In this document: piece after piece, positions 44,933 through 53,594 of the stretch
How the letters are laid out: every line of letters starts with the position of its first letter
How positions within the stretch are numbered: the first letter of the stretch is position 1
Assembly: GCA_016703335.1 (NCBI GenBank)
Contig: JADJCG010000017.1
Span: 62,001-126,000 of the forward strand
Direction of reading: 5' to 3'
DNA: 64,000 bases
Source: Caulobacteraceae bacterium
GTDB taxonomy: Bacteria; Pseudomonadota; Alphaproteobacteria; Caulobacterales; Aquidulcibacteraceae
The notes under the pieces: model-generated
Database searches by the model: none
Told to the model about the DNA's origin: nothing
The model's input: the letters and a program-made list of their open reading frames with translations, nothing else
Position numbers and translations under genes: made by a program

Positions 44933-47041
44933 ATGGCGTGGCCACAACTGGACAATGTGGACGCGCTTGTCCGCAATGCTCGCCACAATGCTCGCTTCGC
45001 CAGCGTTCGTTTGCCGATCGTGGTCATTGTCTCCGGCTTTCTATGGCAACTCGTGACTCCGACGGTTGCGATCACTTGGATCGTTGCGATGTTGATCGTG
45101 GAGCGTGCCTCCACTTACGCGCGCGGGAAGTTAATCGCTGGCGACACCCATTTCGCGGCGCTGCACTTGTTCACGCTCTGCGTGATGTCAGCGCTGTGGG
45201 CGTGCTTCGGTGTTGTGCTTTGGAGTTCCAACACCGAACTCGGTCGCATCGCAGCGCTCATCGGCTTGCTTACCACGGCGATCTATGGCGCGTTGGGCGG
45301 GCAAAAAGATATCCGCCCCGCATTCATTCTGACTGTGCCCGCCTTGCTGGCCTTGGTTGTCCTCGTTAGCTGGCACGCTTGGACACATTGGTCACCCTGG
45401 CAGGCGATCATTGGCTCGCTCGCTACTTTTGGCGCAGCGATCTGCGTGTTCGTCTGCGCATTGGCGCTGCATCGCTCAGACGCATCGCTCGAGGGCGCTA
45501 ATCGCGAGCTTGAACAGCTTGCCGATAAACTTTCCAAGAACTCCGCCCTGCTTGAAGCAACCTCGGCAATGGCTCAGGTTGGCGGATGGCGTCTCGATCT
45601 CAGGACCGGAAATCTCGACTGGACGGCCCAAACTAGACAGATACATGACGTCGATGAATCGTTCACGCCGACGCTCGAGGCCGCGCTCGGATTTTACACA
45701 CCTGACTCACGATCAAGAATCGAAAAGGCATTTGCAGAAGGCGCTGAGAAGGACGGCGGTTGGGACTTAGAGCTTCAAATCCGAAGCGCGCGAGGCGTCG
45801 ACAAGTGGGTGCGCGCAAACGGTAGGGCCACGATTGTTGATAGCGCCCCGATAGAAGTGCTCGGCGCCATTGCCGACATCTCGCAGCGCGTTCGTTTGGA
45901 AGAAGGCCTGCGCCAGGCGCAAAAACTTGAAGCAATCGGGCGACTGGCGGGCGGTGTCGCGCATGATTTCAACAATGTCCTCACCGCGATTGTCAATTCA
46001 GCAGATCTCTTGCACAGCGCCAGGAACGATGATGAGCGCCGCGTGACGCTCGTGGCGATCATCCTAAAAGCCGCTGAACGGGCGACAGGCTTGACGCGCA
46101 ACCTGCTTGCCTTTTCGCGCCAACAGGTGCTGACGCCCAAACCAACGGATCTTAACACGGCAATCACAGAGGCTGCCGAGCTTCTGGCCGCGCTTATTCC
46201 AAGTGACATCTGTGTCGTCGTCGAATGTCACAACGATGAAGTGCTCGCCCTACTTGACCCTACTCAACTCTGTAGCGCGCTCGTCAATCTGGCGGTCAAC
46301 GCTAGAGACGCAATGCCTAGGGGGGGGACTTTGCGCCTGCGTGCAACAATTCGGAACGAGGTGGACGCTGATTTTGCCGTCATCATCGTTGCCGATACCG
46401 GCGCAGGAATTGATCCCGCCGTCGCAACCAATATCTTCGACCCCTTTTTCACGACAAAGAGCGGCGATGGCGGGACCGGACTCGGTCTCGCAATGGTGCA
46501 CGGCTTTGTCACCCAGTCAGGAGGAAGCATATCGGTAGATTCCGCTCCGGGCATCGGAACCACTTTTGCGCTCAGCTTTCCGCTGCTGGCCGAGCGCCAG
46601 GACATCGCCGCTTCAAGGAGCGAAGAACCAGCAGCGCCTCAGCCCTTGGCGGGTGCGCGCATACTGCTCGTGGACGACGATGAACTGGTTCGAGACGCGC
46701 TTGCGATTTCATTGTGCGACGAAGGATATTCCGTCGTCACTGCCGCGGATGGGCCGCAAGCACTACAACTCTATGAAGACGGGACTGAGTTCGATCTGGT
46801 TGTTGCGGATGTGGTGCTAACCGCTGCGATGTCTGGACCGCTGTTGGCGCAAATGCTCCTGGAGCGGAACCCTTCGTTGAAGACTGTGCTGGTCTCCGGC
46901 TACACGCGAGACAAGCTCACCGAAACGGGAAGGCTTCCCGCCGGCGTGTCGTTCTTGCAGAAGCCATTCTCTATGGAGACACTAGCTTCGCATATGGCGG
47001 AACTCAAAATCGGCTCTCCCCAAGGAGACTTTGGCTTCTGA
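44933..47041 (+). CDS. Membrane-bound hybrid sensor histidine kinase with receiver domain
   Basis: This intact 702-residue protein has five or six N-terminal membrane segments (about residues 24-180). A PAS-like domain follows (about 205-310, GWDLELQIRSARGVDKWVRANG). The HisKA domain has the phospho-accepting His in LAGGVAHDFNNVLTAI (near 345), and the HATPase has NLAVNARDAMP and TGLGLAMVHGFVTQSGG. A C-terminal receiver (about 575-690) reads ILLVDDDELVRDAL, the phospho-Asp is in VVADVVL, and Lys in FLQKPFSM. Its design matches the hybrid kinases whose phosphorelay targets lie elsewhere. The signal is unknown. Flanking repeats isolate it from neighbours. Confidence 0.92.
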   Translation: MAWPQLDNVDALVRNARHNARFASVRLPIVVIVSGFLWQLVTPTVAITWIVAMLIVERASTYARGKLIAGDTHFAALHLFTLCVMSALWACFGVVLWSSNTELGRIAALIGLLTTAIYGALGGQKDIRPAFILTVPALLALVVLVSWHAWTHWSPWQAIIGSLATFGAAICVFVCALALHRSDASLEGANRELEQLADKLSKNSALLEATSAMAQVGGWRLDLRTGNLDWTAQTRQIHDVDESFTPTLEAALGFYTPDSRSRIEKAFAEGAEKDGGWDLELQIRSARGVDKWVRANGRATIVDSAPIEVLGAIADISQRVRLEEGLRQAQKLEAIGRLAGGVAHDFNNVLTAIVNSADLLHSARNDDERRVTLVAIILKAAERATGLTRNLLAFSRQQVLTPKPTDLNTAITEAAELLAALIPSDICVVVECHNDEVLALLDPTQLCSALVNLAVNARDAMPRGGTLRLRATIRNEVDADFAVIIVADTGAGIDPAVATNIFDPFFTTKSGDGGTGLGLAMVHGFVTQSGGSISVDSAPGIGTTFALSFPLLAERQDIAASRSEEPAAPQPLAGARILLVDDDELVRDALAISLCDEGYSVVTAADGPQALQLYEDGTEFDLVVADVVLTAAMSGPLLAQMLLERNPSLKTVLVSGYTRDKLTETGRLPAGVSFLQKPFSMETLASHMAELKIGSPQGDFGF

Positions 47042-47125
47042 GCCAAACGTCTCGCGCGGCCGAAGTGCGCGGCTGCGTCCTACCCCACCGCGATAGGCGG
47101 GTTTGGGCCAACCTGGGCCGTAGCG

Positions 47126-47201
47126 TACAAAATCACGAACGGCCAAGTCGCTCAATTCGTGACGATCGCGTCAGCAGCCGGCGACCGGCCTACTCTCGCC
47201 G
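47126..47201. repeat. Dispersed intergenic repeat, copy 6
   Basis: TACAAAATCACGAACGGC, GTCGCTCAATTCG, GCGTCAGCAGCCGGCGACCG and GCCTACTCTCGCCG align with the copy at 33825-33900. It lies between the kinase gene and the convergent small membrane protein gene. Confidence 0.65.
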
Positions 47202-47212
47202 AAAGCGGACGT

Positions 47213-47635
47213 TCAGAGGCTATCGGTGAGATGCCTGGGCGCATGAGATTTTACGAATGCGATTGCCTCCGACAATCGAGCAGCCCCGACTTCTGCTGGA
47301 TCAAGACGAATGACCCAGCCCGCCTTGGAAGCATCACGCATGAAGAGTACCCCGGTGAACTTGTATACTTTCGTGATTTGAGACCAGCTGAAGGTCTGTC
47401 CGTGCTCATTCGTGACACCGAGCGGAGTGAAAACCGCAAGCGATGGCGGGTTGCGAAGGCGTTTGAAGTAATCGTACCCGACAAGGCCGGCGAGCGCCCC
47501 AACCCCAGCGTACGGGATTGCCATGAGCGAGCCATCTCGCCCAGCGCCAAGAGCGGCAGCGGCACATGCGACGCTGCCGAACACAGCGAGCGCGATTCCT
47601 AGAAGGATGTAATTGCGGCTCTGGTAGAGGGTCAC
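47213..47635 (-). CDS. Small membrane protein with PH-like C-terminal domain
   Basis: This 140-residue protein has two helices, near residues 10-30 (ILLGIALAVFGSVACAAAA) and 38-55. A soluble domain follows with PPSLAVFTPLGVTNEHGQTF, SWSQITKVYKFTGVLFM and DPAEVGAARLSEAI. The SWSxI-TxV pattern after a short beta hairpin resembles the bPH-like domains of STM3941-type proteins. The function is unknown. Confidence 0.65.
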   Translation of the reverse strand: MTLYQSRNYILLGIALAVFGSVACAAAALGAGRDGSLMAIPYAGVGALAGLVGYDYFKRLRNPPSLAVFTPLGVTNEHGQTFSWSQITKVYKFTGVLFMRDASKAGWVIRLDPAEVGAARLSEAIAFVKSHAPRHLTDSL

Positions 47636-47779
47636 ACCTCAATCCATGTCGCGAACTTGCGGATGTCGCAATGTCCGCAACGGGCCAGCTATAGCCGCTT
47701 GGACAAATTCCTACCAATGCCGCTTTCGATCCCGCAGGAAAAAACGAAGATCTCCGCCCCGGCGAAAGCGGACGCTGAC

Positions 47780-48217
47780 TTACTCGTCGCTAGCCCGATA
47801 GCGCAGGCGCACGGCGGGAATGACGCCGACGTCGATTTCCATGTGTGCGCATTCGAAGCCTGGCGCCTTGATTTGGCGATGCATGTCGCCAGCGCGGCGT
47901 AGAACGCTGAACATCGAGGCGCCGATCTTGTTGTCTTTCAGCGCTTCGCGGGCAGCGGCGATGTCTTCTTCCTTCGCGGGGTGCGGCATGAAGTGGGCGA
48001 TGACCTTCGGCGTGAGCCCGAGTTCAATTTCGAACTCGCGGAGATCGTAGCCGGCTTGCTTCAGCGCAGGCAGCGCGGAGAGAAACGCGCCGAGCGTTTC
48101 CTGCACCTTCTCGGCGCCGAACGCCTTTAGCTCGGCGAACTTTTCACCGGGCAGCGCGGCGATGCCTTTGGCGTGCTCGGTGAGCGTTTTTGACGGACGC
48201 TTTGGGCCGGACGACAT
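47780..48217 (-). CDS. Hypothetical protein
   Basis: This 145-residue soluble protein has helical segments (KFAELKAFGAEKVQETLGAFLSA-like) and a strand-rich end (HMEIDVGVIPAVRLRYRASDE). YDLREFEIELGLTPKVIAHF is its most distinctive part. I recognise no family. It starts 5 bases after the CbrC-like gene and is the last of a four-gene minus-strand operon. Confidence 0.6.
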   Translation of the reverse strand: MSSGPKRPSKTLTEHAKGIAALPGEKFAELKAFGAEKVQETLGAFLSALPALKQAGYDLREFEIELGLTPKVIAHFMPHPAKEEDIAAAREALKDNKIGASMFSVLRRAGDMHRQIKAPGFECAHMEIDVGVIPAVRLRYRASDE

Positions 48218-48222
48218 CGCCG

Positions 48223-48726
48223 TCAGTCCAGATCGAGCGTGGCGACATATTCATCGCCATCGAGCGTTTTGAAGATCATCGCGTAGTCGGGCGCGATTTC
48301 GCCATCCATCTCTTCGGCCAATTTCGCGATCGCGGATTTTACCGCGTCGTCGCCCTTGAACGGGTCATCGGCGCCAAAGCCTAGGAACGCAAGCGGCACA
48401 CCGTTGCGCACTGGCCAAAGAAACGGATTGAAGGTGGAAAAACCGGGTGTGCGTTGCTCGACTTCAATCGCAAGCGCTTCGCTGGTCTCACCGCCAAGCT
48501 CGAAATCGTGCAGACCGTAATCGCCGTCGGGCACAACCTTGGCGACGCTGCCATCGGAAATGCAGCGCGCGCAGATCGCTTTGGGCTCCGGCGGCAGTGC
48601 GTAGATGTGCTGATTGTATTTCCAAACGCAGGGCCTGCTGCATGCCGAGCAGACCTCATCGGACTCGTCGAACACGCCGTGATCGTAGGCGTCCGGGTGA
48701 AAGCGGAAGAACGGTTTGTCGCTCAC
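48223..48726 (-). CDS. CbrC / UPF0167 family protein
   Basis: This 167-residue protein reads PFFRFHPDAYDHGVFDESDEVCSACS, with CSAC then ICARCISDG as two Cys pairs (probable zinc site). PGFSTFNPFLWPVRNGVPLAFLG is the family hallmark. CbrC in E. coli is linked to colicin tolerance through CreBC, but the molecular role is unknown. Its ATG overlaps the acyl-CoA dehydrogenase stop by four bases. Confidence 0.85.
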   Translation of the reverse strand: MSDKPFFRFHPDAYDHGVFDESDEVCSACSRPCVWKYNQHIYALPPEPKAICARCISDGSVAKVVPDGDYGLHDFELGGETSEALAIEVEQRTPGFSTFNPFLWPVRNGVPLAFLGFGADDPFKGDDAVKSAIAKLAEEMDGEIAPDYAMIFKTLDGDEYVATLDLD

Positions 48727-49865
48727 TTGCCCTGCTTCATCATTTCGCGCGCGATGATGATACGCTGGATTTCGCTGGTGCCTTCGTAGAGGCGGAAGAT
48801 GCGGACGTCGCGGTAGAAGCGCTCGATGCCGTGATCGGCGACGTAGCCTGAGCCGCCGAAGATCTGCACCGCGCGATCGGCGACGCGCCCGACCATTTCC
48901 GAGCAGAAGAGCTTTGAGGCTGCGGCGTCCATGGTGACGTCTTCACCGCGATCGCGTTTGCGGGCGGCTTCCAGAACCATGGCGCGGCCGGCGTTTGCTT
49001 CAGCGCGGCAATCGGCGAGCATCGCTTGGATCATTTGGAAGTTCGCGATCGGCTGGCCGAATTGTTTGCGCTCGGCAGCGTAGCGGACGCTCTCTTCGAT
49101 CAAACGCTCGGCGACGCCGACGCAGACGGATGAAATGTGCAGGCGCCCACGATCCAAAACTTGCATGGCGATGCGGAAGCCCTGGCCTTCTTCGCCGAGC
49201 CTGAGATCCGCGGGCACACGAACATTATCGAAGTTCACATCGCAAATGTGCGCGCCTTGCTGCCCCATCTTCTTCTCAGGCTTGCCGACGGAAACGCCTT
49301 TAAGATCGCTCGGCACCAGGAACGCTGAAACACCGCTGCCGCCTTTGGCTTCTTGGTTGGTGCGCGCCATGACGGTGAAGATCGAGGCGCGGTTAGCGTT
49401 GGTGATGTAACGCTTTGTGCCGTTGAGGGTGTACGCGTCGCCATCGCGCTCGGCTTTGGTGCGAACGGCGCCCGAATCGGAACCGGCTTCTGGCTCAGTC
49501 AGCGCAAAAGACGTGACGACCTCGCCTGAAGCGATGCCGGGCAACCACTTCTCTTTTTGGGCCTCCGTCCCAAACATGACGAGGCCCTGGCTGCCGATGC
49601 CGACATTGGTGCCGAAGGCCGAGCGGAACGCCGGCGAGCAACGACAGAACTCGAACATCGTGCGGCACTCTTCCTCCATGGAGAGACCGAGGCCGCCATA
49701 TTCTTCAGGGATCGAGATGCCGAACAGACCTAGCGCGCGCATCTCCGCCAACGCATCCGCCGGGATCGCATCATCTTCGGAGACCTTCGCTTCAAGTGGG
49801 ATCAGGCGGTCGTTGACGAAGCGACGTACGCCGTCGAGGAGCTGTTCAAACGTTTCGTGGTCCAT
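48723..49865 (-). CDS. Acyl-CoA dehydrogenase
   Basis: This 380-residue flavoenzyme introduces the alpha,beta double bond in fatty acyl-CoA. TSFALTEPEAGSDSGAVRTKA and KRYITNANRASIFTVMART bind FAD and substrate. FGGSGYVADHGIERFYRDVR and YEGTSEIQRIIIAREM contain the catalytic Glu. Start ATG 49865 gives the family N-terminus (MDHETFEQLLDGVRRF); the open frame extends 51 bases upstream. It overlaps the CbrC-like gene and follows a secreted protein gene. Confidence 0.9.
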   Translation of the reverse strand: MDHETFEQLLDGVRRFVNDRLIPLEAKVSEDDAIPADALAEMRALGLFGISIPEEYGGLGLSMEEECRTMFEFCRCSPAFRSAFGTNVGIGSQGLVMFGTEAQKEKWLPGIASGEVVTSFALTEPEAGSDSGAVRTKAERDGDAYTLNGTKRYITNANRASIFTVMARTNQEAKGGSGVSAFLVPSDLKGVSVGKPEKKMGQQGAHICDVNFDNVRVPADLRLGEEGQGFRIAMQVLDRGRLHISSVCVGVAERLIEESVRYAAERKQFGQPIANFQMIQAMLADCRAEANAGRAMVLEAARKRDRGEDVTMDAAASKLFCSEMVGRVADRAVQIFGGSGYVADHGIERFYRDVRIFRLYEGTSEIQRIIIAREMMKQGK

Positions 49866-49869
49866 GAAG

Positions 49870-50484
49870 TCAGCACACCTGCCGCTGTGAGTTTGCTCGA
49901 ATGCGATACGGCGCACATGGCACGGCGCGCGTTTCTATCCGCGCCATGCGCACGTCGCCGACGACTGGATCGACGGCTCGGAGCACCGCGTCGAGATCGC
50001 TTTGCTCAACGCGCCATTGGCTCGTGACGGCCGAGACCTCAACGAGATTCGCCTGCCAAATACCAAGATACACCGCCTCGCCGGGACGCACTTCAAACGC
50101 CGGCCGCTCCGGGCCGTGAACGACCCCGTTGGCGCTGTAGTTGACCCTGCCATCGCGCACCAAGGCGAAGACGCTGTCGAGGGCGTATGTGCCCGGCTCG
50201 ATCTCGGAAAGGATGAACTCTCCGGGGATACCGGGCACCTGCACGCCATCGCCAGATTCTGAGCGCGCTTCGAAGATGCGGCGCGCGCCGTAGCGCATGA
50301 AGGCGCCGTTGGCGTCGAGCCGGCGCCAGAGCACTGTGTAACTCGGCGAGGTATTCTCCGCCGCCTCGGCGACGCCGATGATAACGTATGCGGTCGGCGC
50401 TTCGCCGACACGGAAACGCTTGTCCTCAGCCGAGGCGCACTGCGCCACGACCAGACACGCCAAAATCGCCAACACCACGCGCAT
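49870..50484 (-). CDS. Secreted/lipoprotein-like hypothetical protein
   Basis: It is about 204 residues from the ATG that starts the signal peptide (MRVVLAILACLVVAQCASA); the open frame begins 33 bases earlier. The mature part is strand-rich: TAYVIIGVAEA, TVLWRRLDANGAFM, FILSEIEPGTYALDSVFAL and FEVRPGEAVYLGIWQANLVE. Such G-x-Y-x-L and V-x-x-G-x-x-x-Y-x-G patterns occur in DUF2846-like surface proteins. A definite family is not assigned. It is divergent from the thioesterase gene. Confidence 0.6.
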   Translation of the reverse strand: MRVVLAILACLVVAQCASAEDKRFRVGEAPTAYVIIGVAEAAENTSPSYTVLWRRLDANGAFMRYGARRIFEARSESGDGVQVPGIPGEFILSEIEPGTYALDSVFALVRDGRVNYSANGVVHGPERPAFEVRPGEAVYLGIWQANLVEVSAVTSQWRVEQSDLDAVLRAVDPVVGDVRMARIETRAVPCAPYRIRANSQRQVC

Positions 50485-50545
50485 GCGTGCCCACCCTTGC
50501 CGCAACTGCCGCACCATGCCAGCACCGGCGCCGGGAGGGAATGCT

Positions 50546-51010
50546 ATGAACGGCGACGGGACGTCACAAACGACCTGGAGTGGCGGCGTGACGCTAACGG
50601 AAGGTCCGTTCGCGGGCTGGACGACTTGGAGCGGCGGCAGCGATCCTTACGAAACGCTCATCGGCCCCTTCTATTTCCGTCAAGAAGATGGACGCGCACG
50701 CTGCGTCTTCGAGCCGCTACGTCATCACCTAAATGGAGGAGGCTTCATTCACGGCGGCTGCCTGATGAGCTTTGCTGACTTCGCGCTTTTCGCCATAGCG
50801 CACAAGGCGTTGGCTGGCGGACACGCTGTCACAATGACGTTCAACTCGGAATTTATCGACGCAGGCGCGCCGGGCGAATGGGTTGAAGCGCAAGGCGAAG
50901 TTGTGCGTGAGACGCGCTCCGTGATCTTTGTCCGTGGAACTTTAACCCAGGCAACGCGGCCATTGCTTTCATTTTCCGGCACGCTCAAGAAGATCGCGCG
51001 ACGAGAATAG
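50546..51010 (+). CDS. PaaI-family acyl-CoA thioesterase
   Basis: This 154-residue hot-dog-fold protein reads FIHGGCLMSFADFALFAIAH (HGG-x-x-x-S-x-AD, the PaaI active-site helix). VTMTFNSEFIDAGAPGEWVEAQGEVVRETRSVIFVRGTL-type strands follow, cited here only in part. GGGAGGGA precedes the start. Hot-dog thioesterases hydrolyse aryl- or acyl-CoA. The nearby acyl-CoA dehydrogenases and SDR suggest fatty or aromatic acyl-CoA work. Confidence 0.85.
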   Translation: MNGDGTSQTTWSGGVTLTEGPFAGWTTWSGGSDPYETLIGPFYFRQEDGRARCVFEPLRHHLNGGGFIHGGCLMSFADFALFAIAHKALAGGHAVTMTFNSEFIDAGAPGEWVEAQGEVVRETRSVIFVRGTLTQATRPLLSFSGTLKKIARRE

Positions 51011-51033
51011 TCGCGGGGCTTTGGGGCACTGCC

Positions 51034-51831
51034 ATGCGTTCGCCAGGACCGGCGTTCGATTTGCGCGCAGCACTGACGACAGAGTTGCGTGCGGCAATCG
51101 ATGAATTGGAACTCGTGCACAACGAGATTAAAGCGGTGCATCGTTGCCGCGTGCGTGTGAAGCGCGCCCGCGCGTTGTCACGCGTAGGTCGTGTATGCGC
51201 GCCGGGGCTCTCTTCGGTGTTTGTCGATTCAGCGCGGGCGCTGATGCGCAATCTGGCACTGGCGCGCGATCCAGCGGCGCTCAGCGAAGCGGCGCGCACC
51301 GCCGCTCGCAAAGGCGGCAAGAAATCTGCGATGGCGTTCGAGACCGTCGCGCATGCGATTGATGAAACGGCGGCGGCGCAGCCGACATTGAACTTGGAAG
51401 CGGCGCGCGCGGGGCTGAAAGATTTGCTGGCGCTGGCGCAGGTGTGGCCAGAGGCGTCACACCGTCAGATCCGCCGTGGCGCCAAGCGGCTGGATCGTCG
51501 GGCCCGCCGCGCACGACGGCGCGGCGTTGACTCCGTCGACCCCGTGGAGCGTCATAAGTGGCGCTCGCGCGAGAAGGATCGCTTCTTCGCGGCATCCATT
51601 CTGAGCGAAGCTTGGCCGGGCAAGCGGCGACGCAAAACCTGCGAGAAGATTGGTGACGCGCTGGGCGGTGAGCGCGACGCGCTATTGTTGATGGAGCGGC
51701 TGGTGTCGGAGCCTGAATTGGCGGCCGATGAGCGCGATCTTCGCCGCACGTTGAAATCCCTCAACCGGCGGCGAGCCAAACTCGCGCGCCGGGCTGATAG
51801 GCTCGCTGAAAAGATGCGCCCAACGCCCTAG
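51034..51831 (+). CDS. CHAD-domain protein
   Basis: This 265-residue, very basic alpha-helical protein reads VHRCRVRVKRARALSRVGR near its N-terminus, matching the conserved H-x-x-R-x-x-x-K-x-x-R of CHAD domains. KRLDRRARRARR occurs in the middle and HKWRSREKDRFF and GERDALLLMERL in the C-terminal helical repeat. CHAD domains bind polyphosphate through such basic helices, often beside polyphosphate metabolism genes; none is present here. It begins 23 bases after the thioesterase stop. Confidence 0.87.
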   Translation: MRSPGPAFDLRAALTTELRAAIDELELVHNEIKAVHRCRVRVKRARALSRVGRVCAPGLSSVFVDSARALMRNLALARDPAALSEAARTAARKGGKKSAMAFETVAHAIDETAAAQPTLNLEAARAGLKDLLALAQVWPEASHRQIRRGAKRLDRRARRARRRGVDSVDPVERHKWRSREKDRFFAASILSEAWPGKRRRKTCEKIGDALGGERDALLLMERLVSEPELAADERDLRRTLKSLNRRRAKLARRADRLAEKMRPTP

Positions 51832-51866
51832 CCGGAACTTGCGCCAGCGCTGATCGTTCAGACGGA

Positions 51867-52214
51867 ATGAAACCTGCAACGCGCGCGTTCACTAAGTTCG
51901 CCGGCGCCGTGTCCAAATGGACCGGCCGGCCGCTCGCGTTCATTCTGTGCTTAACCCTCGTTGTGCTTTGGGCGGTGTCTGGACCGCTGTTCGGCTTCTC
52001 TGACACTTGGCAGCTCGTCATCAACACAACGACGACCATCGTCACGTTCCTGATGGTGTTTCTGATCCAGAATTCGCAGAACCGCGACAGCGCCGCTATT
52101 CAGGCGTTCGAGCACCTCAGCGACGAGGAGCTTGAGAATATCCTCAAACGCGTCGAGCGTAACGCCGAGAAACTGCACGCTGAGCGGCGCAAGGGCACTA
52201 AGGCCCATGCTTAG
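51867..52214 (+). CDS. Low-affinity iron permease family protein
   Basis: This 115-residue protein reads FTKFAGAVSKWTGRPLAFILC, then TLVVLWAVSGPLFGFSDTWQLVINTTTTIVTF-type helices (cited in part) and LIQNSQNRDSAAIQAF. These are the hallmarks of the small bacterial Fet4-like low-affinity iron permease family. The C-terminus is a charged helix (DEELENILKRVERNAEKL). An iron-transport function in bacteria is by homology only. It converges on nupC with a four-base overlap. Confidence 0.88.
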   Translation: MKPATRAFTKFAGAVSKWTGRPLAFILCLTLVVLWAVSGPLFGFSDTWQLVINTTTTIVTFLMVFLIQNSQNRDSAAIQAFEHLSDEELENILKRVERNAEKLHAERRKGTKAHA

Positions 52215-53485
52215 CCGAACAGACCTTCCGGCATCGCGGCGACGACCGCCGCAGTCATCAAAGTCGCCATAAATCCAGGCAACAGCGCTTTCCAGGCTAA
52301 CGACATGATCTCCGCGCGCCGTTCGGGCATGAGCACCGTCATGCCGCCGGTCATGATACCGACCGACGCGACGTTCGCGAATCCGCAAATGGCGTAGGTC
52401 AGGATCATGCGCGATCGCTCGCTCATCTCATCAGCGGGAATGGCGCCGAGTTCGATGTAGGCGATGAACTCTGTGAGGAAGAGTTTCGTGCCGAGTATAT
52501 TCCCCGCCTGCAGCGATTCATTCCACGGCACGCCGATCATGTAAGCGACCGGCGCGAAGACGTAGCCGAAGAGAAGCTGCAGCGTTACGGGCTCGCCGTT
52601 GATCGGCGGCGCGAGCCCCAGAAGATTGTTTACGATCCAAACGAAGGCGACGAACACGATGATGAACGCGGCGACGTTGACCGCCACCATCACGCCATCC
52701 TGGACGCCGCGCGTGATGGCATCCATGGAGCTTTCATACTTGAGCGCGGTGGCGTGGTCGTACGGCGTACCGGCCTTATGCTCTTCGGGGATCATGATGC
52801 GCGCGAGCAAAATCCCGGCGGGCGCTGAGATGATTGAAGCGACGAGGACGTGGCCTGCCGCGTTCGGCAGCACCGGCGCGAGGATGACGGCGTACGCGAC
52901 CATCGTGGAGCCGGCGACGGTGGCGAGGCCAACCACCATCATCAGGAAAAGCTCAGCGCGCGAGAGCTTGTCGAGGTAGGCGCGAATGACAATCGGGCTT
53001 TCCACCATGCCCATGAAGATGTTGGCGGCAACGGCAAGCGCTGAGGCGCCGCCGAGGTTCATGGTCTTTTCAAAGACGAAGCCGAACGCCTGCGTCAGCC
53101 ATTTCAGGATGCCCCAGTGCCATAGGAGAGCCGATAGCGCGGAGATCACGAGAATGAGCGGCAGTACCCGGAAGCCGAAGATAAAGGGCGCGTTGGCGGC
53201 GATGGCGCCGTAGGGCTGATCGCCGCCGCTCAAATAGCCGAACACGAATTGCGCGCCGCGATCTGCCGCGTTGGCGAGGCCATCCACCGCTGAGGTGACG
53301 CCCGCGAGCACCGCATGCGAATTGGGGATCGCAAACAGCAGCAGCACCAAACCTGCCTGCACACCGAGCGCGCCAATTGTCAGCCAGAACGGAAAGCGCC
53401 GCTTGTTCTCGGAGAAAACCCAGGCGATCAGAATGATCAGCGCGATCGCAATCAAGCTTCGCGCGTTCTCGAACGAATAGATCAA
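52211..53485 (-). CDS. NupC-type concentrative nucleoside transporter
   Basis: This intact 424-residue membrane protein has about ten hydrophobic segments. Substrate- and sodium-binding parts are visible as GMVESPIVIRAYLDKLSRAE and GSTMVAYAVIL in the centre. Near the C-terminus are GTKLFLTEFIAYIELG and YAICGFANVASVGIMTGGM. These are strongly conserved in the CNT family, which imports nucleosides with H+ or Na+. It stands alone between unrelated genes. Confidence 0.93.
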   Translation of the reverse strand: MIYSFENARSLIAIALIILIAWVFSENKRRFPFWLTIGALGVQAGLVLLLFAIPNSHAVLAGVTSAVDGLANAADRGAQFVFGYLSGGDQPYGAIAANAPFIFGFRVLPLILVISALSALLWHWGILKWLTQAFGFVFEKTMNLGGASALAVAANIFMGMVESPIVIRAYLDKLSRAELFLMMVVGLATVAGSTMVAYAVILAPVLPNAAGHVLVASIISAPAGILLARIMIPEEHKAGTPYDHATALKYESSMDAITRGVQDGVMVAVNVAAFIIVFVAFVWIVNNLLGLAPPINGEPVTLQLLFGYVFAPVAYMIGVPWNESLQAGNILGTKLFLTEFIAYIELGAIPADEMSERSRMILTYAICGFANVASVGIMTGGMTVLMPERRAEIMSLAWKALLPGFMATLMTAAVVAAMPEGLFG

Positions 53486-53594
53486 CGACAGCCCCGCTTT
53501 TCCGTAACGCTAGTGCGACGCTATGAGCGGCGCAATCGCTTGACGACCACGAAGGCCGGACACATCAAACCTTCACAAAATGGAGACTTTTCAG

